A model generated the notes under the pieces. The model ran no database searches. It was not told the origin of the DNA and saw only the letters and a list, made by a program, of their open reading frames with translations. Below are positions 32,475 through 43,244 of a stretch of 64,000 nucleotides of DNA, one piece after another. The stretch is taken from positions 531,358,313-531,422,312 of the forward strand of contig NC_090448.1 of NCBI RefSeq assembly GCF_031143425.1, in the 5' to 3' direction. The position numbers and the translations under genes were made by a program. This DNA is from Pleurodeles waltl. Taxonomy: Eukaryota > Chordata > Amphibia > Caudata > Salamandridae. Position 1 is the stretch's first letter, and every line of letters begins with the position of its first letter.

Positions 32475-33713
32475 ATGCTGGAATTGGGAGTAATTGAGTA
32501 CTCTGACAGCCCCTGGGCTAGCCCAGTGGTCTTAGTCCCCAAACCTCACACCAAAGAAGGAAAGAGAGAGATGAGGTTTTGTGTGGACTACAGAGGTCTT
32601 AATTCTGTCACCAAGACAGATGCCCATCCCATTCCTAGAGCTGACGAGCTGATTGACAAATTAGGTGCTGCCAAATTCTTACGTACCTTTGACTTAACAG
32701 CAGGGTACTGGCAAATCAAAATGGCACCTGGAGCAAAAGAGAAAACAGCATTCTCCACACCTGATGGGCATTATCAGTTTACTGTTATGCCCTTTGGTTT
32801 AAAGAATGCCCCTGCCACCTTCCAAAGGTTGGTGAATCAAGTCCTTGCTGGGTTGGAATCCTTTAGTGCAGCTTATCTTGATGATGTTGCTGTCTTCAGC
32901 TCCACCTGGCAGGATCACCTGGTCCACCTGAAGAAGGTTTTGAAGGCTCTGCAATCAGCAGGCCTCTCTATCAAGGCATCCAAATGCCAGATAGGGCAGG
33001 GAACTGTGGTTTACTTGGGACACCTTGTAGGTGGAGGCCAAGTTCAGCCACTCCAGCCTAAGATCCAGACTATTCTGGACTGGGCAGCTCCAAAAACCCA
33101 GACTCAAGTCAGGGCATTCCTTGGCTTGACTGGGTACTATAGGAGGTTTGTGAAGGGATATGGATCCATTGTGACAGCCCTCACAGAACTCACCTCCAAG
33201 AAAATGCCCAAGAAAGTAAACTGGACTGTAGAATGCCAACAGGCCTTTGACATCCTGAAACAAGCTATGTGCACAGCACCAGTTCTAAAAGCTCCAGATT
33301 ACTCCAAGCAATTCATTGTGCAAACAGATGCCTCTGAACATGGGATAGGGGCCGTTTTGTCCCTAACAAATGATGATGGCCTTGACCAGCCTGTTGCTTT
33401 CATTAGCAGGAGGTTACTCCCCAGGGAGCAGCGTTGGAGTGCCATTGAGAGGGAGGCCTTTGCTGTGGTTTGGTCCCTGAAGAAGTTGAGACCATACCTC
33501 TTTGGTACTCACTTCCTAGTTCAAACTGACCACAGACCTCTCAGATGGCTGATGCAAATGAAAGGTGAAAATCCAAAACTGTTGAGGTGGTCCATCTCCC
33601 TACAGGGAATGGACTTTATAGTGGAACACAGACTTGGGACTGCCCATGCCAATGCAGATGGCCTTTCCAGGTTCTTCCACTTAGAAAATGAAGACTCTCT
33701 TGGGAAAGGTTAG
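32475..33713 (+). CDS. Reverse transcriptase and RNase H of element B
   Basis: 412 codons in the same phase as the upstream frame. RT blocks are FCVDYRGLN (35-43), FDLTAGYWQI (72-81), MPFGLKNAPATFQRLV (105-120) and the catalytic YLDD (134-137). RNase H follows with QTDASEHGIGAVL, AIEREAFAV, QTDHRPLRWL and HANADGLSR, covering the four acidic positions. The frame ends 31 bases before the right LTR, so nothing follows RNase H; integrase is upstream instead. No internal stop or frameshift. The gypsy-type RNase H and RT motifs rule out a copia element despite the gene order. Confidence 0.95.
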   Translation: MLELGVIEYSDSPWASPVVLVPKPHTKEGKREMRFCVDYRGLNSVTKTDAHPIPRADELIDKLGAAKFLRTFDLTAGYWQIKMAPGAKEKTAFSTPDGHYQFTVMPFGLKNAPATFQRLVNQVLAGLESFSAAYLDDVAVFSSTWQDHLVHLKKVLKALQSAGLSIKASKCQIGQGTVVYLGHLVGGGQVQPLQPKIQTILDWAAPKTQTQVRAFLGLTGYYRRFVKGYGSIVTALTELTSKKMPKKVNWTVECQQAFDILKQAMCTAPVLKAPDYSKQFIVQTDASEHGIGAVLSLTNDDGLDQPVAFISRRLLPREQRWSAIEREAFAVVWSLKKLRPYLFGTHFLVQTDHRPLRWLMQMKGENPKLLRWSISLQGMDFIVEHRLGTAHANADGLSRFFHLENEDSLGKG

Positions 33714-33731
33714 TCTCATCCTCTTTCGTTT

Positions 33732-33744
33732 GGGGGGGGGGTTG
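33732..33744 (+). promoter_or_regulatory. Polypurine tract of element B
   Basis: A run of ten G followed by TTG directly abuts the right LTR (33745), the expected place for plus-strand priming. Confidence 0.8.
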
Positions 33745-36430
33745 TGTAAGGAAATGCCTCCTTGGCATGGTTACCCCCTGACTTTTTGCCTTTGCTGATG
33801 CTATGTTTTGAATTGAAAGTGTGCTGAGGCCTGCTAACCAGGCCCCAGCACCAGTGTTCTTTCCCTAAACCTGTACTTTTGTATCCACAATTGGCACACC
33901 CTGGCATTCAGATAAGTCCCTTGTAAATGGTACCCCTGGTACCAAGGACCCTGATGCCAAGGGAGGTCTCTAAGGGCTGCAGCATGTCTTATGCCACCCT
34001 GGAGACCCCTCACTCAGCACTGACACACTGCTTGCCAGCTTGTGTGTGCTGGTGAGAACAAAACAAGTAAGTCAACATGGCACTCCCCTCAGGGTGCCAT
34101 GCTAGCCTCTCACTGCCTATGCAGGTGTAGATAAGTCACCCCTCTAGTAGGCCTTACAGCCCTAAGGCAGGGTGCACTACACCATAGGTGAGGGCACCAG
34201 TGCATGAGCACTGTGCCCCTACAGTGTCTAAGCAAAACCTTAGACATTGTAAGTGCAGGGTAGCCATAAGAGTATATGGTCTGGGAGTCTGTTTTACACG
34301 AACTCCACAGCACCATAATGGCTACACTGAAAACTGGGAAGTTTGGTATCAAACTTCTCAGCACAATAAATGCACACTGATGCCAGTGTACATTTTATTG
34401 TGAAATACACCCCAGAGGGCACCTTAGAGGTGCCCCCTGAAACCTTAACCGACTATCTGTGTAGGCTGACTGGTTCCAGCAGCCTGCCACAACCGAGACA
34501 TGTTGCGGGCCCCATGGGGAGAGTGCCTTTGTCACTCTGAGGCCAGTAACAAAGCCTGCACTGGGTGGAGATGCTAACACCTCCCCCAGGCAGGAGCTGT
34601 CACACCTGGCGGTGAGCCTCAAAGGCTCACCCCTTTGTGCCAGCACCGCAGGACACTCCAGCTAGTGGAGTTGCCCGCCCCCTCCGGCCACGGCCCCCAC
34701 TTTTGGCGGCAAGGCCGGAGAAAATAATGAGAATAACAAGGAGGAGTCACTGGCCGATCAGGACAGCCCCTAAGGTGTCCTGAGCTGAAGTGACTCTAAC
34801 TTTTAGAAATCCTCCATCTTGCAGATGGAGGATTCCCCAATAGGATTAGGGATGTGACCCCCTCCCCTTGGGAGGAGGCACAAAGAGGGTGTACCCTCCC
34901 TCAGGGCTAGTAGCCATTGGCTACTAACCCCCCAGACCTAAACACGCCCTTAAATTTAGTATTTAAGGGCTTCCCTGAACCCAAGAATTTAGATTCCTGA
35001 AACTACAAGAAGAAGAGGACTGCTGAGCTGAAAAACCCCTGCAGAGGAAGAACAGAAGACACGAACTGCTTTGGCCCCAGACTTACCGGCCTGTCTCCTG
35101 CCTTCCAAAGAAACCTGCTCCAGCGACGCTTTCCAAGGGACCAGCGACCTCTGAATCCTCTGAGGACTGCCCTGCTTCAAGAAAGACAAGAAACTCCAGA
35201 GGACAGCGGCACTGCTCCAAAAGAACTGCAACTTTGTTTCAAGGAGCAGATTTAAAGACCCCTGCAACTCCCCGCCAGAAGCGTGAGACTTGCAACACTG
35301 CACCCGGCGACCCCGACTCGACTGGTGGAGAACCAACACCTCAGGGAGGACCCTCCAGCGACTCCAAGACTGTGAGTAACCAAAGTTGTCCCCCCTGAGC
35401 CCCCACAGCGACGCCTGCAGAGGGAATCCCGAGGCTCCCCCTGACCGCGACTGCCTGAACTCCATTTCCCGATGGCTGGAAAAGACCCTGCACCTGCAGC
35501 CCCCAGCGCCTAAAGGAACGGAACTCCTGTGCAGGAGTGACCCCCAGGAGGCCCTCTCCCTTGTCCAGGTGGTGGCTACCCCGAGGACCCCCCCCCTTGC
35601 CTGCCTGCAACCCTGAAGAGACCCCTTGGTCCCTCATTGAAAACCATTGAAAACCCGACACGTGTTTGCACACTGCACCCGCCGCCCCTGCGCTGCTGAG
35701 GGTGTACTTTTTGGGCTGACTTGTGTCCCCCCCGGTGCCCTACAAAACCCCCCTGGTCTGCCCTCCGAAGACGCGGGTACTTACCTGCTGGCAGACTGGA
35801 ACCGGGGCACCCCCTTCTCTCCATTGAAGCCTATGTGTTTTGGGCACCTCTTTGACCTCTGCACCTGACCGGCCCTGAGCTGCTGGTGTGGTAACTTTGG
35901 GGTTGCTCTGAACCCCCAACGGTGGGCTACCTTGGACCCAAAACTGTGACCTGTAAGTGACTTACTTACCTGTTAAAACTAACATTACTTTACCTCCCCC
36001 AGGAACTGTGAAAATTGCACTGTGTCCACTTTTAAAACAGCTTATTGTTTTTTATGTAAAAAGTATACATGCTAATGTAATGATTCAATGTCCCTAAAGT
36101 ACTTACCTGCAATACCTTTCAAATGAGATATTACATGTAGAATTTGAACCTGTGGTTCTTAAAATAAACTAAGAAAATATATTTTTCTATAACAAAACCT
36201 ATTGGCTGGATTTGTCTCTGAGTGTGTGTTCCTCATTTATTGCCTGTGTGTATGTACAACAAATGCTTAACACTACTCCTTGGAGAAGCCTACTGCTCGA
36301 CCACACTACCACAAAATAGAGCATTATTATTATCTCTTTTTGACACTATCTTACCTCTAAGGGGAACCCTTGGACTCTGTGCATACTATTCCTTACTTTG
36401 AAATAGTGCATACAGAGCCAACTTCCTACA
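33745..36430 (+). repeat. 3' LTR of element B (2686 bp)
   Basis: Same ends and sequence as 26013-28666. It differs by scattered substitutions and by 28 extra bases near 34682-34709 (CTCCGGCCACGG... to ...TTTTGGCGG). Ends CA at 36430, followed by the target duplication GCCTC. Confidence 0.95.
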
Positions 36431-36435
36431 GCCTC
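36431..36435. repeat. Target site duplication of element B, right copy (GCCTC)
   Basis: Matches 26008-26012; ERV-A gag resumes here. Confidence 0.9.
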
Positions 36436-37573
36436 AAATTGCGTAAGCCTAGGAGGAGGTTTCATCTCAATAAAACATCTCTCAATTTTACAGGAATTTC
36501 CAAATTAAATAATCCCCACTCACAAAGCCAAACACATGTGTGTAACCCTTGCTCGACCATCATGTGGTATGCTGGAGACCCTCTAAAGGTGTCTCCTTGC
36601 CTTCTCTAACTGGAATCACTACATCACCTCTCACTATCCACCTAATCATTTTAAAGAATGTAGGATTTATTTCTTCAAATCAAAATCACAGCATGTTAGT
36701 GTTTAGAATCTGCTCCGTATATGTCAAAACCCTGATCTCCATTTTGTCAAATCACAATATAGTTCAGAAATACAATCCACCAATGTGTTCCTCTTACCAA
36801 ACTTTAACCAATCACATCGCAACCTCACAGCTACCTTCCTATACCAGCGCAGCACACTATTATGTCACTCACTCCTTGCAGCAGTTTACTCTCCTTTACA
36901 ATTTTGTTCCCTATCGACAATGAACAAAAAGTTTTCACTATTAAGCATAAAAAACTACTCAACTCTTGTCTGCCTCGTCTAAAGAAATTTTAAAGTATGT
37001 TTGCAATTATCGGAACTGAGTTTTGAAAACATTTACAATTTTCAATTACACAACAATCCTCTATTCATTTCGGATGAGTTCTAACCGGCAGAAAATCACC
37101 TAATTAGTGATGAATCACCTTTGCGCATCAGGTTCCTTAATCACCAATTTATCGTTTGTACAATCACAACAGAAGTCTATTTTGTCCCTATCTTTATGCA
37201 ATGTCAACGACGTCTCACGACTTACATTCCATCAAGCAGACAACTTTTCTTATCTATATTTATCCATCCCAGGATCTTAGACTACTTATTAGTCCTATAA
37301 CCTCTTAACCTTTTTCTCTACTCAGCAACTGATAAGACTAATTCAAGATTTTACATACAAAACAATTACAATTTGGAGATCTCTCAGTGCATCAACCCTA
37401 GTAATAATCACACCTGTCAAATTGGTCACCAACTCTGCGACCACCAACCGCGACTGCTTCAGAAACCATACCACATCAATCTTCACAATCAAGCTCCGGG
37501 CATTGGGCACCCAACTGTTATTTATGTCTTGCTCCCTATTTTCTTTGCAGCTTACATTTCCCTAGCACTTGTA

Positions 37574-37591
37574 ACCTTTCCTCTGCTACCA
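37574..37591 (-). promoter_or_regulatory. Possible ERV-A primer-binding site
   Basis: Minus strand TGGTAGCAGAGGAAAGGT lies seven bases inside the 5' LTR end. The offset is unusual, so this is tentative. Confidence 0.35.
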
Positions 37592-37598
37592 ATTTTAT

Positions 37599-37717
37599 TG
37601 GGGCAGCGTATGCTTGCTATCACCACTTATGTAATTACACTTTTGGTCTTTGGATCTTTGGGGTGGCTGATGGGTATAATAATAATAATAAGCTGCAGCA
37701 TAAACTTTTGTTAATCA
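37599..37717 (-). repeat. ERV-A 5' LTR, inner part
   Basis: TGGGGCAGCGTATGCTT at 37599 matches 11569 in the 3' LTR, and similarity continues to about TAATCAT at 37717, where element C begins. The rest of the LTR resumes at 42191. Confidence 0.75.
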
Positions 37718-38632
37718 TGAAAGCGCAAAACTGCCTTTATGTAATAGATGGACTACAGGCTTTGATTGGGTTGTCTGCGTATTATGTTTATTTCTTGGGT
37801 AAGTGTTGGGGATAAGGTGTTTATTACATATTAAGGTCCTTTTGTTTTGTATTCTTTCTTTCCTCTCTAGGTAATGTCTCTTCTCCTCTTGAGTCGCTTC
37901 CTGCTTGGACCGATGTGCCTCGGAAGGAAAAGAGGAGAAAAGCGGGTTTCAGGTAGGTGGTTTTAATATATTAAAAGACAGGTTCACCAGGGAAGGGAGT
38001 AAGCGTGGACGTGAGGAGGGATAACACAAGTGTCACACGTGTCGGGCATGCATAGGTGCTCCTGACAATGCATTCTTCCTTTTCTCCTCTAACCCACCTC
38101 TTTTCTATGGGGATAGCTCTCCTCTCCTTCCTTCTTTTCCCGAAGGGAAGCTCAAGTAAGAAAATAGGACCATACCTTATGTAGCCACGTCCCTCCAGGA
38201 ATGTGGCTTGGCTTTCTGTTGTCAGGCTCCTCTTTTAATTCCTCCAATCTCTCTCTTGGTCCTCCTCCTTCACCTCTGCTCTCCCCGTCCTCCTCCTTCC
38301 TTCTGTTGCTTCTCTGCTCCTATTCCTGCTCCTCTGTGTCTCTTTCTTCCTTCGTTTTGCTGTTCTCCTCCTTCTTCTGCCTCTGTGCCTCTCCTTGTTT
38401 CTCTGTGTCGCCTTCTTTTTGGTAGTTGTCTCTCTCTCCGTCTTGGCGTCCTCCCCAGTCTCCTTGCTCTCTCTGCTGTTTCTCCTCTCTCACGCCATAA
38501 AATCCTCACCCCGGGCCGCCTGCGCTGTCATAACCCCGGAAGTGTTCCTAGGATGTCGGGTCATTGTGTCAGAAAGTGCCCCGGGGTACTTTCCAGTGTT
38601 GTTGTTATTGGTTGCCCCGGCAACTATGGTTG
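37718..38632 (-). repeat. 3' LTR of element C, about 0.9 kb
   Basis: The block at 38341-38632 matches 41901-42195 closely (shared TCTTTCTTCCTTC, then GCTGTTCTCCTCCTTCTTCTG, written in part), which identifies it as LTR. Length is similar to element A's LTR, and parts resemble it, such as ACCATACCTTATGTAGCCACG compared with 4042-4065. The pyrimidine-rich plus strand gives Ser/Leu-rich frames that are not genes. Confidence 0.65.
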
Positions 38633-39960
38633 CCAGCGGCAAAAGTGTAACGGCTTCCCTGCTACAGAACTTTCCCTTCCAGGATGGCCAATCGGGCCAT
38701 GAAGCTCGAGGCATGCGGGACAGGTAGTCAGCAGTGATCAGGTGCTTCCCCGGAATATGGATAACCGGGAAGGAGAAAGGTTGAAGAGCTAAGAACCAGC
38801 GAAGGACCCTGGGATTTGTATCCTTATGCCGGGCCAGCCAGATTAGAGGGGCGTGATCTGCGAGGATGGAAAAAGGACGGCAAGTAATATTGAAGGGATT
38901 CCACTGCCCACTTAATAGCCAAACACTCCTGTTCTATGGTTTGATAATTCCGTTTGCGGGGTAATAGTTTCCTACTAATGTAGACCACTGGGTGTAACTC
39001 ATTGTGAACATTGGGCTGCAGCAAGACAGCACCTAACCCTTGAGTAGAAGCATCCGTTTGCAGCACAAAATGCTTGTTGAAATCCGGACAACATAACACT
39101 GGATGGGTGCATAGAGTATCAAAACTATCTGTCTGTGGACCCGTCAAGGCAGGAATGTGATTGGGAGTTTTTCCTTGTAACAAATTTCTCAATGGTGCAT
39201 CCTTCTCCACAAAGTGGGGAATACATCTCTTCTAGTATCCAACCAACCCCAAAAAAGAATGTATTTGTTTTTTTGTAGTGGGGTATGTGATCTCATGTAT
39301 TGTCTGTATTTTAGCCATTTGTGGACGGATGGTGCCTTGTCCAATGTCATACCCTAGGTATTGAACAGAACCTTGGGCTACCTTACACTTACTGGGATTC
39401 GCCATGAGACTGGCCTCCATAAGGATTTTCAAGACCCTATCTAAATGCAACAGATGGGTATCCCAAGAGGAACTGAAGATGACAATATCATCTAGGTAGG
39501 CGGCAGCATGTTGTTGGGGTTTTACTAAGAGCCTAGCCATAAGCGGTTGACAGGTGGCTGGAGCGCCATGTAATCCAAATGGCATTACTTTAAATTGATA
39601 GAGTCCTGAAGGCATTGAGAAGGCTGTTTGACATCTGTCTTCTTGGGCAAGAGATATTTGCCAATAACCCTTGGTGAGGTCCAGGGAGGACATATATTTT
39701 ACAGCACCTAGTTGTTCTACCATTTCATTTTCTCTAGTCATGGGGTAAGCATCAAAGGTCGAAATAGCGTTTAGTTGGCAAAAATCTATACAGAACCGGA
39801 TGCTATTGTCAGGTTTCGGTACTAAGACAATGGGAGAACACCAAGGACTTGTAGAAGGTTCTATAATGTCGAGTTCAAGCATTTTCTTTACCTCTTCCTC
39901 AACGGCTTTTCTTCGTGCTTTGGGAATACGAGAGGGTTTTAGCCTGACATATTTCCTAGG
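38633..39960 (-). pseudogene. RT and RNase H of element C
   Basis: RT occupies 39882-39232: SPWCSPIVLVPKPD, FCIDFCQLN, DLTKGYWQISLA, MPFGLHGAPATCQ and catalytic YLDD (about 39490-39500). An in-frame stop at 39232-39234 follows FLGLVGY. RNase H (39210-38700) has QTDASTQGLGAVL and AIKWAVES, then a frameshift near 38880. The last blocks, LADHAPLIWLARH and ITADYLSR, are in another frame. Highly similar in layout to element A's RT. Confidence 0.85.
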
Positions 39961-41450
39961 TTCTCTATGAATATGGTGTTGTGCTAGTGTTGTTTGTCCT
40001 GGTTAAGGGGAAAGTACATCTATAGATGGACAAGGATTAGTACTTGTTCCGTTTGCTTCGGTGAGAGATCTATATCAAAAACAGGGAGGAATTTCTCTTT
40101 ATCCCTGCCTAAGGTCAGAAATTGGATCTGTAATGTTTGTGAGGTGGTAATGAAGGGGCAAGGGGTAGGTGTTCCTGGATCTATCCATTCTTTCAACATA
40201 TTAACATCATATATTTGTTCACGTTTTTTCGCATGTGGCACGGCTACTTTATAGGTGACCGGGGTTACCCTACCAGTGATCTTAAAGGGTACTTGCCATT
40301 TGACTAACATCTTATTATCAGATGAAGGGAGTAAAAGGAGTACTTTGCTTCCAAACTGTAGGTTCCTCAATTTACTATTTCTATCATAATTTTGTTTTTG
40401 TTGTCTTTTCTCCATCTGTTCATGTACTGTGGCCCACAATGTATGTAAAGTATCTTTGAGGTGTTGAGCATATTCTAATAGGTCACTCCCTTCTACATCT
40501 TCCTTCTCCCACTGTTCAGCAGCCATGTCTAATAGACTTCGTGGTCAGCCTACCAAAGACAAGTTCAAAGGGCAGTACCCAGTGGAAGACTGTACATGAC
40601 CCCGAATAGCATAGAGAACCAGAGGAAGCTTCTTATCCCAGTCTCGTCCTGTTTCTTTAATAGTTTTCTTCAGAAGAGACTTGATAGTGCAGTTGTATCT
40701 TTTTACGAGACTGTCTGTTTGAGAATGATAAACCGATGTCTTTAACTCTACAATACCTAGGAAGTTGCATATCTGCTTCATTAGTTTAGACATAAAGGGG
40801 CCCCTTGATCTGTCAAGATTTCTTTGGGAAATCCTACTCTTGAAAAGAATTCAATCATTGAGTGGGCCGCCTTTTTTTGTGGTCATATTCCTTAAAGGTA
40901 CGGCCTCAGGATATCGAGTGGCATAGTCCACCAATACCAAAATAAAGCGATATCCTCAGAAGGATGGAAAAAGAGGTCCTACTAAGTCCATACCCACCTG
41001 AGTAAAAGGAACATCCACAATTGGTAAGGGATGTAGGGGTGCTGTAGGCTGTTGTGGGGTGTTGGTAAGTTGACACCTAGCACAGGCTGCACAATACTTT
41101 CTAATGTCAGAGAAAACTCCTGGCCAGTAGAAATGATTTAATAGGTAGGACTTTGTTTTCTCTCAACCATAGTGGCCTCCCCCACATTGACCATGTTCCA
41201 ATATGGACTTGAGATCTAAATGGACTTGGTACTAACAATTGGGTTTTCACTTGATCTGGAGTTTTTACATACCTATAAAGCACACCCTTTTTAATAAAAA
41301 TCCTACCTGGTTGGGTGGTTCAGGAACAACCTGTTCCCAGGCATATTTAAGGGTGGGGCCTTTTCTCTGACAGGTACCGGAACTCCCTGTATGGCTATTC
41401 ATGTAGGATACTGTAGGGGAAAAGGAAACATTATGAGTAAGGATTCTGGG
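39961..41450 (-). pseudogene. Integrase of element C, catalytic Glu lost
   Basis: The core shows the first Asp in VGMDLVGPL (about 40985-41010) and the second in EILTDQGAP (about 40798-40825). The third position reads SLVKRYN (about 40695-40715), where elements A and B have GLVERYN/GLVERFN, so Glu is replaced by Lys. A GPY-type module and tail are at 40526-40020. The HHCC region near 41080-41200 is in pieces. Several stops (40545, near 40540 and around 41165) break the frame. Confidence 0.8.
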
Positions 41451-41673
41451 ATATTAGTGATTCCTATTCTCCCACTTTTGTAACTGGGTTAGTTTTTCCC
41501 TCTCCTTACCTGATTCTATTTCCTCCCCATGGAAAGGCCTCTCTAACAACCATTGTGAGGACATTTCTTCTGCGATTACTTTCTCTAATAGTGCTGTAAA
41601 TTCAGGGTAATCAGTGCCAATAATTAGGTCCTGCATTAGGCAGGGTATCTACCCCACCCAAAGACTCTCTACG

Positions 41674-41916
41674 TTACCCCTCCATTCCAGAGTAATGTAA
41701 AGCAAGGGGATATGTTTGTGTCTCATCATGTACACAGGTTATGGCCATTTTCTGGTTTGACATCCATTGTTCTGGTGCTACTCTTTCAGCTTGTATCATA
41801 GACTGGCGACATCCTGAGTCTATTAAGACCTCTAGGGGTTGGCCATTGATTTTCATCTTAAGAAGATATTTCATCTGGGGTCCCTCCGTGCATAGAACCC
41901 TTCTTTCTTCCTTCAT
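41674..41916 (-). pseudogene. Protease of element C
   Basis: 80 codons with LEVLIDSGCRQS, the retropepsin active-site Asp-Ser-Gly as in element A. The apparent ATG at 41916 lies in LTR-derived sequence, at the deletion junction, so it is not a natural start. Gag and zinc knuckle are absent. Confidence 0.75.
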
Positions 41917-42190
41917 TTTGCTGTTCTCCTCCTTCTTCTGCCTCTGTGCCTCTCCTTGTTCCTCTGTGTCGCCTTTTTTTTTTATAGTTGTCTCTCTCTC
42001 CTTCTTGGCATCCTCCCCAGTCTCCTCGCTCTCTCTGCTCTTTCTCTTCTCTCACGCCGTAAAATCCTCGTCCTTGACTGCCCACGTCCTCATAACCCCG
42101 GAAGTGTTCCGAGGATGTCGGTTCATTACGTCGGAAAGACCCACTAGGGGCTTTTTCCAGTGTTATTGTTATTGTTTGCCCCGGCAACTA
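41901..42190 (-). repeat. Truncated 5' LTR of element C
   Basis: Aligns with 38341-38632 and ends at the return to ERV-A LTR sequence (GGTTAACTC, near 42196). Confidence 0.7.
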
Positions 42191-43244
42191 TCGTTGGTTA
42201 ACTCTATAGGAGACAATAATAAGAGTTTCAAGATAATTTAAAATATTTATTTAAAATAGTTATATAAGTTTTATTAGTGAATAGAATTTACAGCACAATG
42301 GCATGTAGCTTGTCCTCAATCTGTCCCTGTTCTTATTCATCTCAGTCTATTTGGCAAACGCCCACTGTGCTCATAAAGAATACAGTTGGAGTTTGGTCTA
42401 GTCATGTTGAAGAAGCCTGGGAAAATACAGTTAAGAATTTTAGACAGTAATTCTTTAGTCTACCTCTAATACAGTTCCCAAAGCCATCCACTCAATAAGC
42501 TATCATGCTATTCTGTAACAGCCTATCCAGCTTTCTCCTTCTCTACAGCAGTAGTCAGAAAGCTGCTCTGAGGGAAAGCAAAATAGCTAAAATGACTAAA
42601 ATGGGATGGGTAAAATGCTAGGGACCCAAGCAGCACTCTCTTGCATCTGCCTTGCTCTGCATTGGGAGCCACCTACTCTTTCCTTCAGACACCTTTTATA
42701 ACAAATTAATAGTTACAACCAATAACAATTTATCATGAATATAATTTTTTTCTTAGCATGTTGAAACTTCTAAAACAATCATTCTGTTCACATTCAGAAA
42801 ATAATTTAAACATCTGTACAGTTTTTCATGCATAGCTTGCTTATGAAATAACAAAGAACATGATTGAAGGCAATTACCATCTCCTTTCTCATAGCTTTAA
42901 CTCTGTAGGTCCATTAATAAAAGAAGAAATTAAGTACATGTTGTTTGCAAATCAGCACATTCCAAAGCAAGTTGGCAAGCAAAAAGTATACATAATACTG
43001 CTTCCATTGTTTAAGATGGAAGAAGTTTTGTAACATGCATAGGTCATGCAAAGGTTAGAAGTAAAACATTGGCTTTGCAAATAATGTGTTAACCTTAATA
43101 GTTTTTCTCAGCGAGTCAAACAGCGTAGGTCACACAGAGTTTAAAACAAGTTTATGACTATGAAAAGCAACTGCAGTTAGGCCTATCTTAATTCTCTCAT
43201 TAAGAATTTTCATTTAATTTATATTTTTATTGAAAGCTTTAGCA
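42191..43244 (-). repeat. ERV-A 5' LTR, outer part
   Basis: Aligns with 11705-13268 of the 3' LTR but lacks MITE-1; the empty site is around 43020. Outer end AGCTTTAGCA at 43244, where similarity between the LTRs stops. Confidence 0.78.

Larger units (their letters stand above)
26013..36430 (+). mobile_element. Gmr1-like Ty3/gypsy retrotransposon B, full length (10,418 bp)
   Basis: Complete structure: LTR, PBS, leader, gag-PR-IN-RT-RNase H in one frame, polypurine tract, LTR, with a 5-bp target duplication GCCTC. Integrase precedes RT, so it belongs to the Gmr1-like group. The frame is interrupted by TGA at 29802-29804 and TAA at 32463-32465. LTRs of 2654 and 2686 bp are almost identical apart from scattered changes and a 28-bp indel, so insertion is recent compared with its host ERV-A. 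Integration is in ERV-A gag, opposite in orientation. Confidence 0.96.
36431..37598 (-). pseudogene. ERV-A leader and N-terminal gag region
   Basis: This is the part of ERV-A between its 5' LTR and the site of element B, so it should contain leader and matrix. Minus-strand translation gives only short open pieces, for example one around 36540-36600, without a motif I can name. The plus-strand hydrophobic frame at 37373-37714 crosses the LTR boundary and is antisense to the provirus, so I do not call it a gene. Confidence 0.5.
37718..42190 (-). mobile_element. Gmr1-like Ty3/gypsy retrotransposon C, internally deleted
   Basis: Minus-strand order is LTR remnant (42190-41901), protease, integrase, RT, RNase H, then a roughly 0.9-kb LTR. 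Integrase before RT again marks a Gmr1-like element. Gag, leader, PBS and much of the 5' LTR are missing: LTR-like sequence joins directly to the protease region near 41900. It interrupts ERV-A's 5' LTR; the uninterrupted version is visible in the 3' LTR around 11690-11715. Outer boundaries are uncertain by about 10 bases. An ATCAT/ATCGT pair at the edges may be the diverged target duplication. Confidence 0.85.
11569..43244 (-). mobile_element. ERV-A: class I-like endogenous retrovirus with nested insertions
   Basis: Two copies of one LTR flank a minus-strand gag-pro-pol-env series. The 5' LTR is 43244-42191 plus 37717-37599, and the 3' LTR is 13268-11569. Both LTRs have the same ends (minus strand TGCTAAAGC...GCCCCA), giving about 1.15-1.2 kb each without insertions. 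Subtracting MITE-1, Harbinger-1, MITE-2 and elements B and C leaves about 12 kb, a plausible provirus length. Protease LLGRDLL, the integrase KGPYQV segment and the gamma-type TM subunit suggest a gamma/epsilon-like class I element. All genes carry stops. Flanks CTGG (left) and CTTG (right) match 3 of 4 bases, so the target duplication is unproven. Confidence 0.78.

Noticed and set aside
28932..33713. Assigning element B to Ty1/copia because integrase precedes RT
   Set aside because: RT (YLDD, FGL-NAPATFQ), RNase H, the GPY-type integrase end and the spacing are all gypsy-type; the order is known for Gmr1-like elements.
37373..37714. Plus-strand multi-span membrane protein of 113 codons
   Set aside because: It crosses the ERV-A leader/LTR boundary on the antisense strand and has no motif; hydrophobicity comes from the AT-rich sequence.
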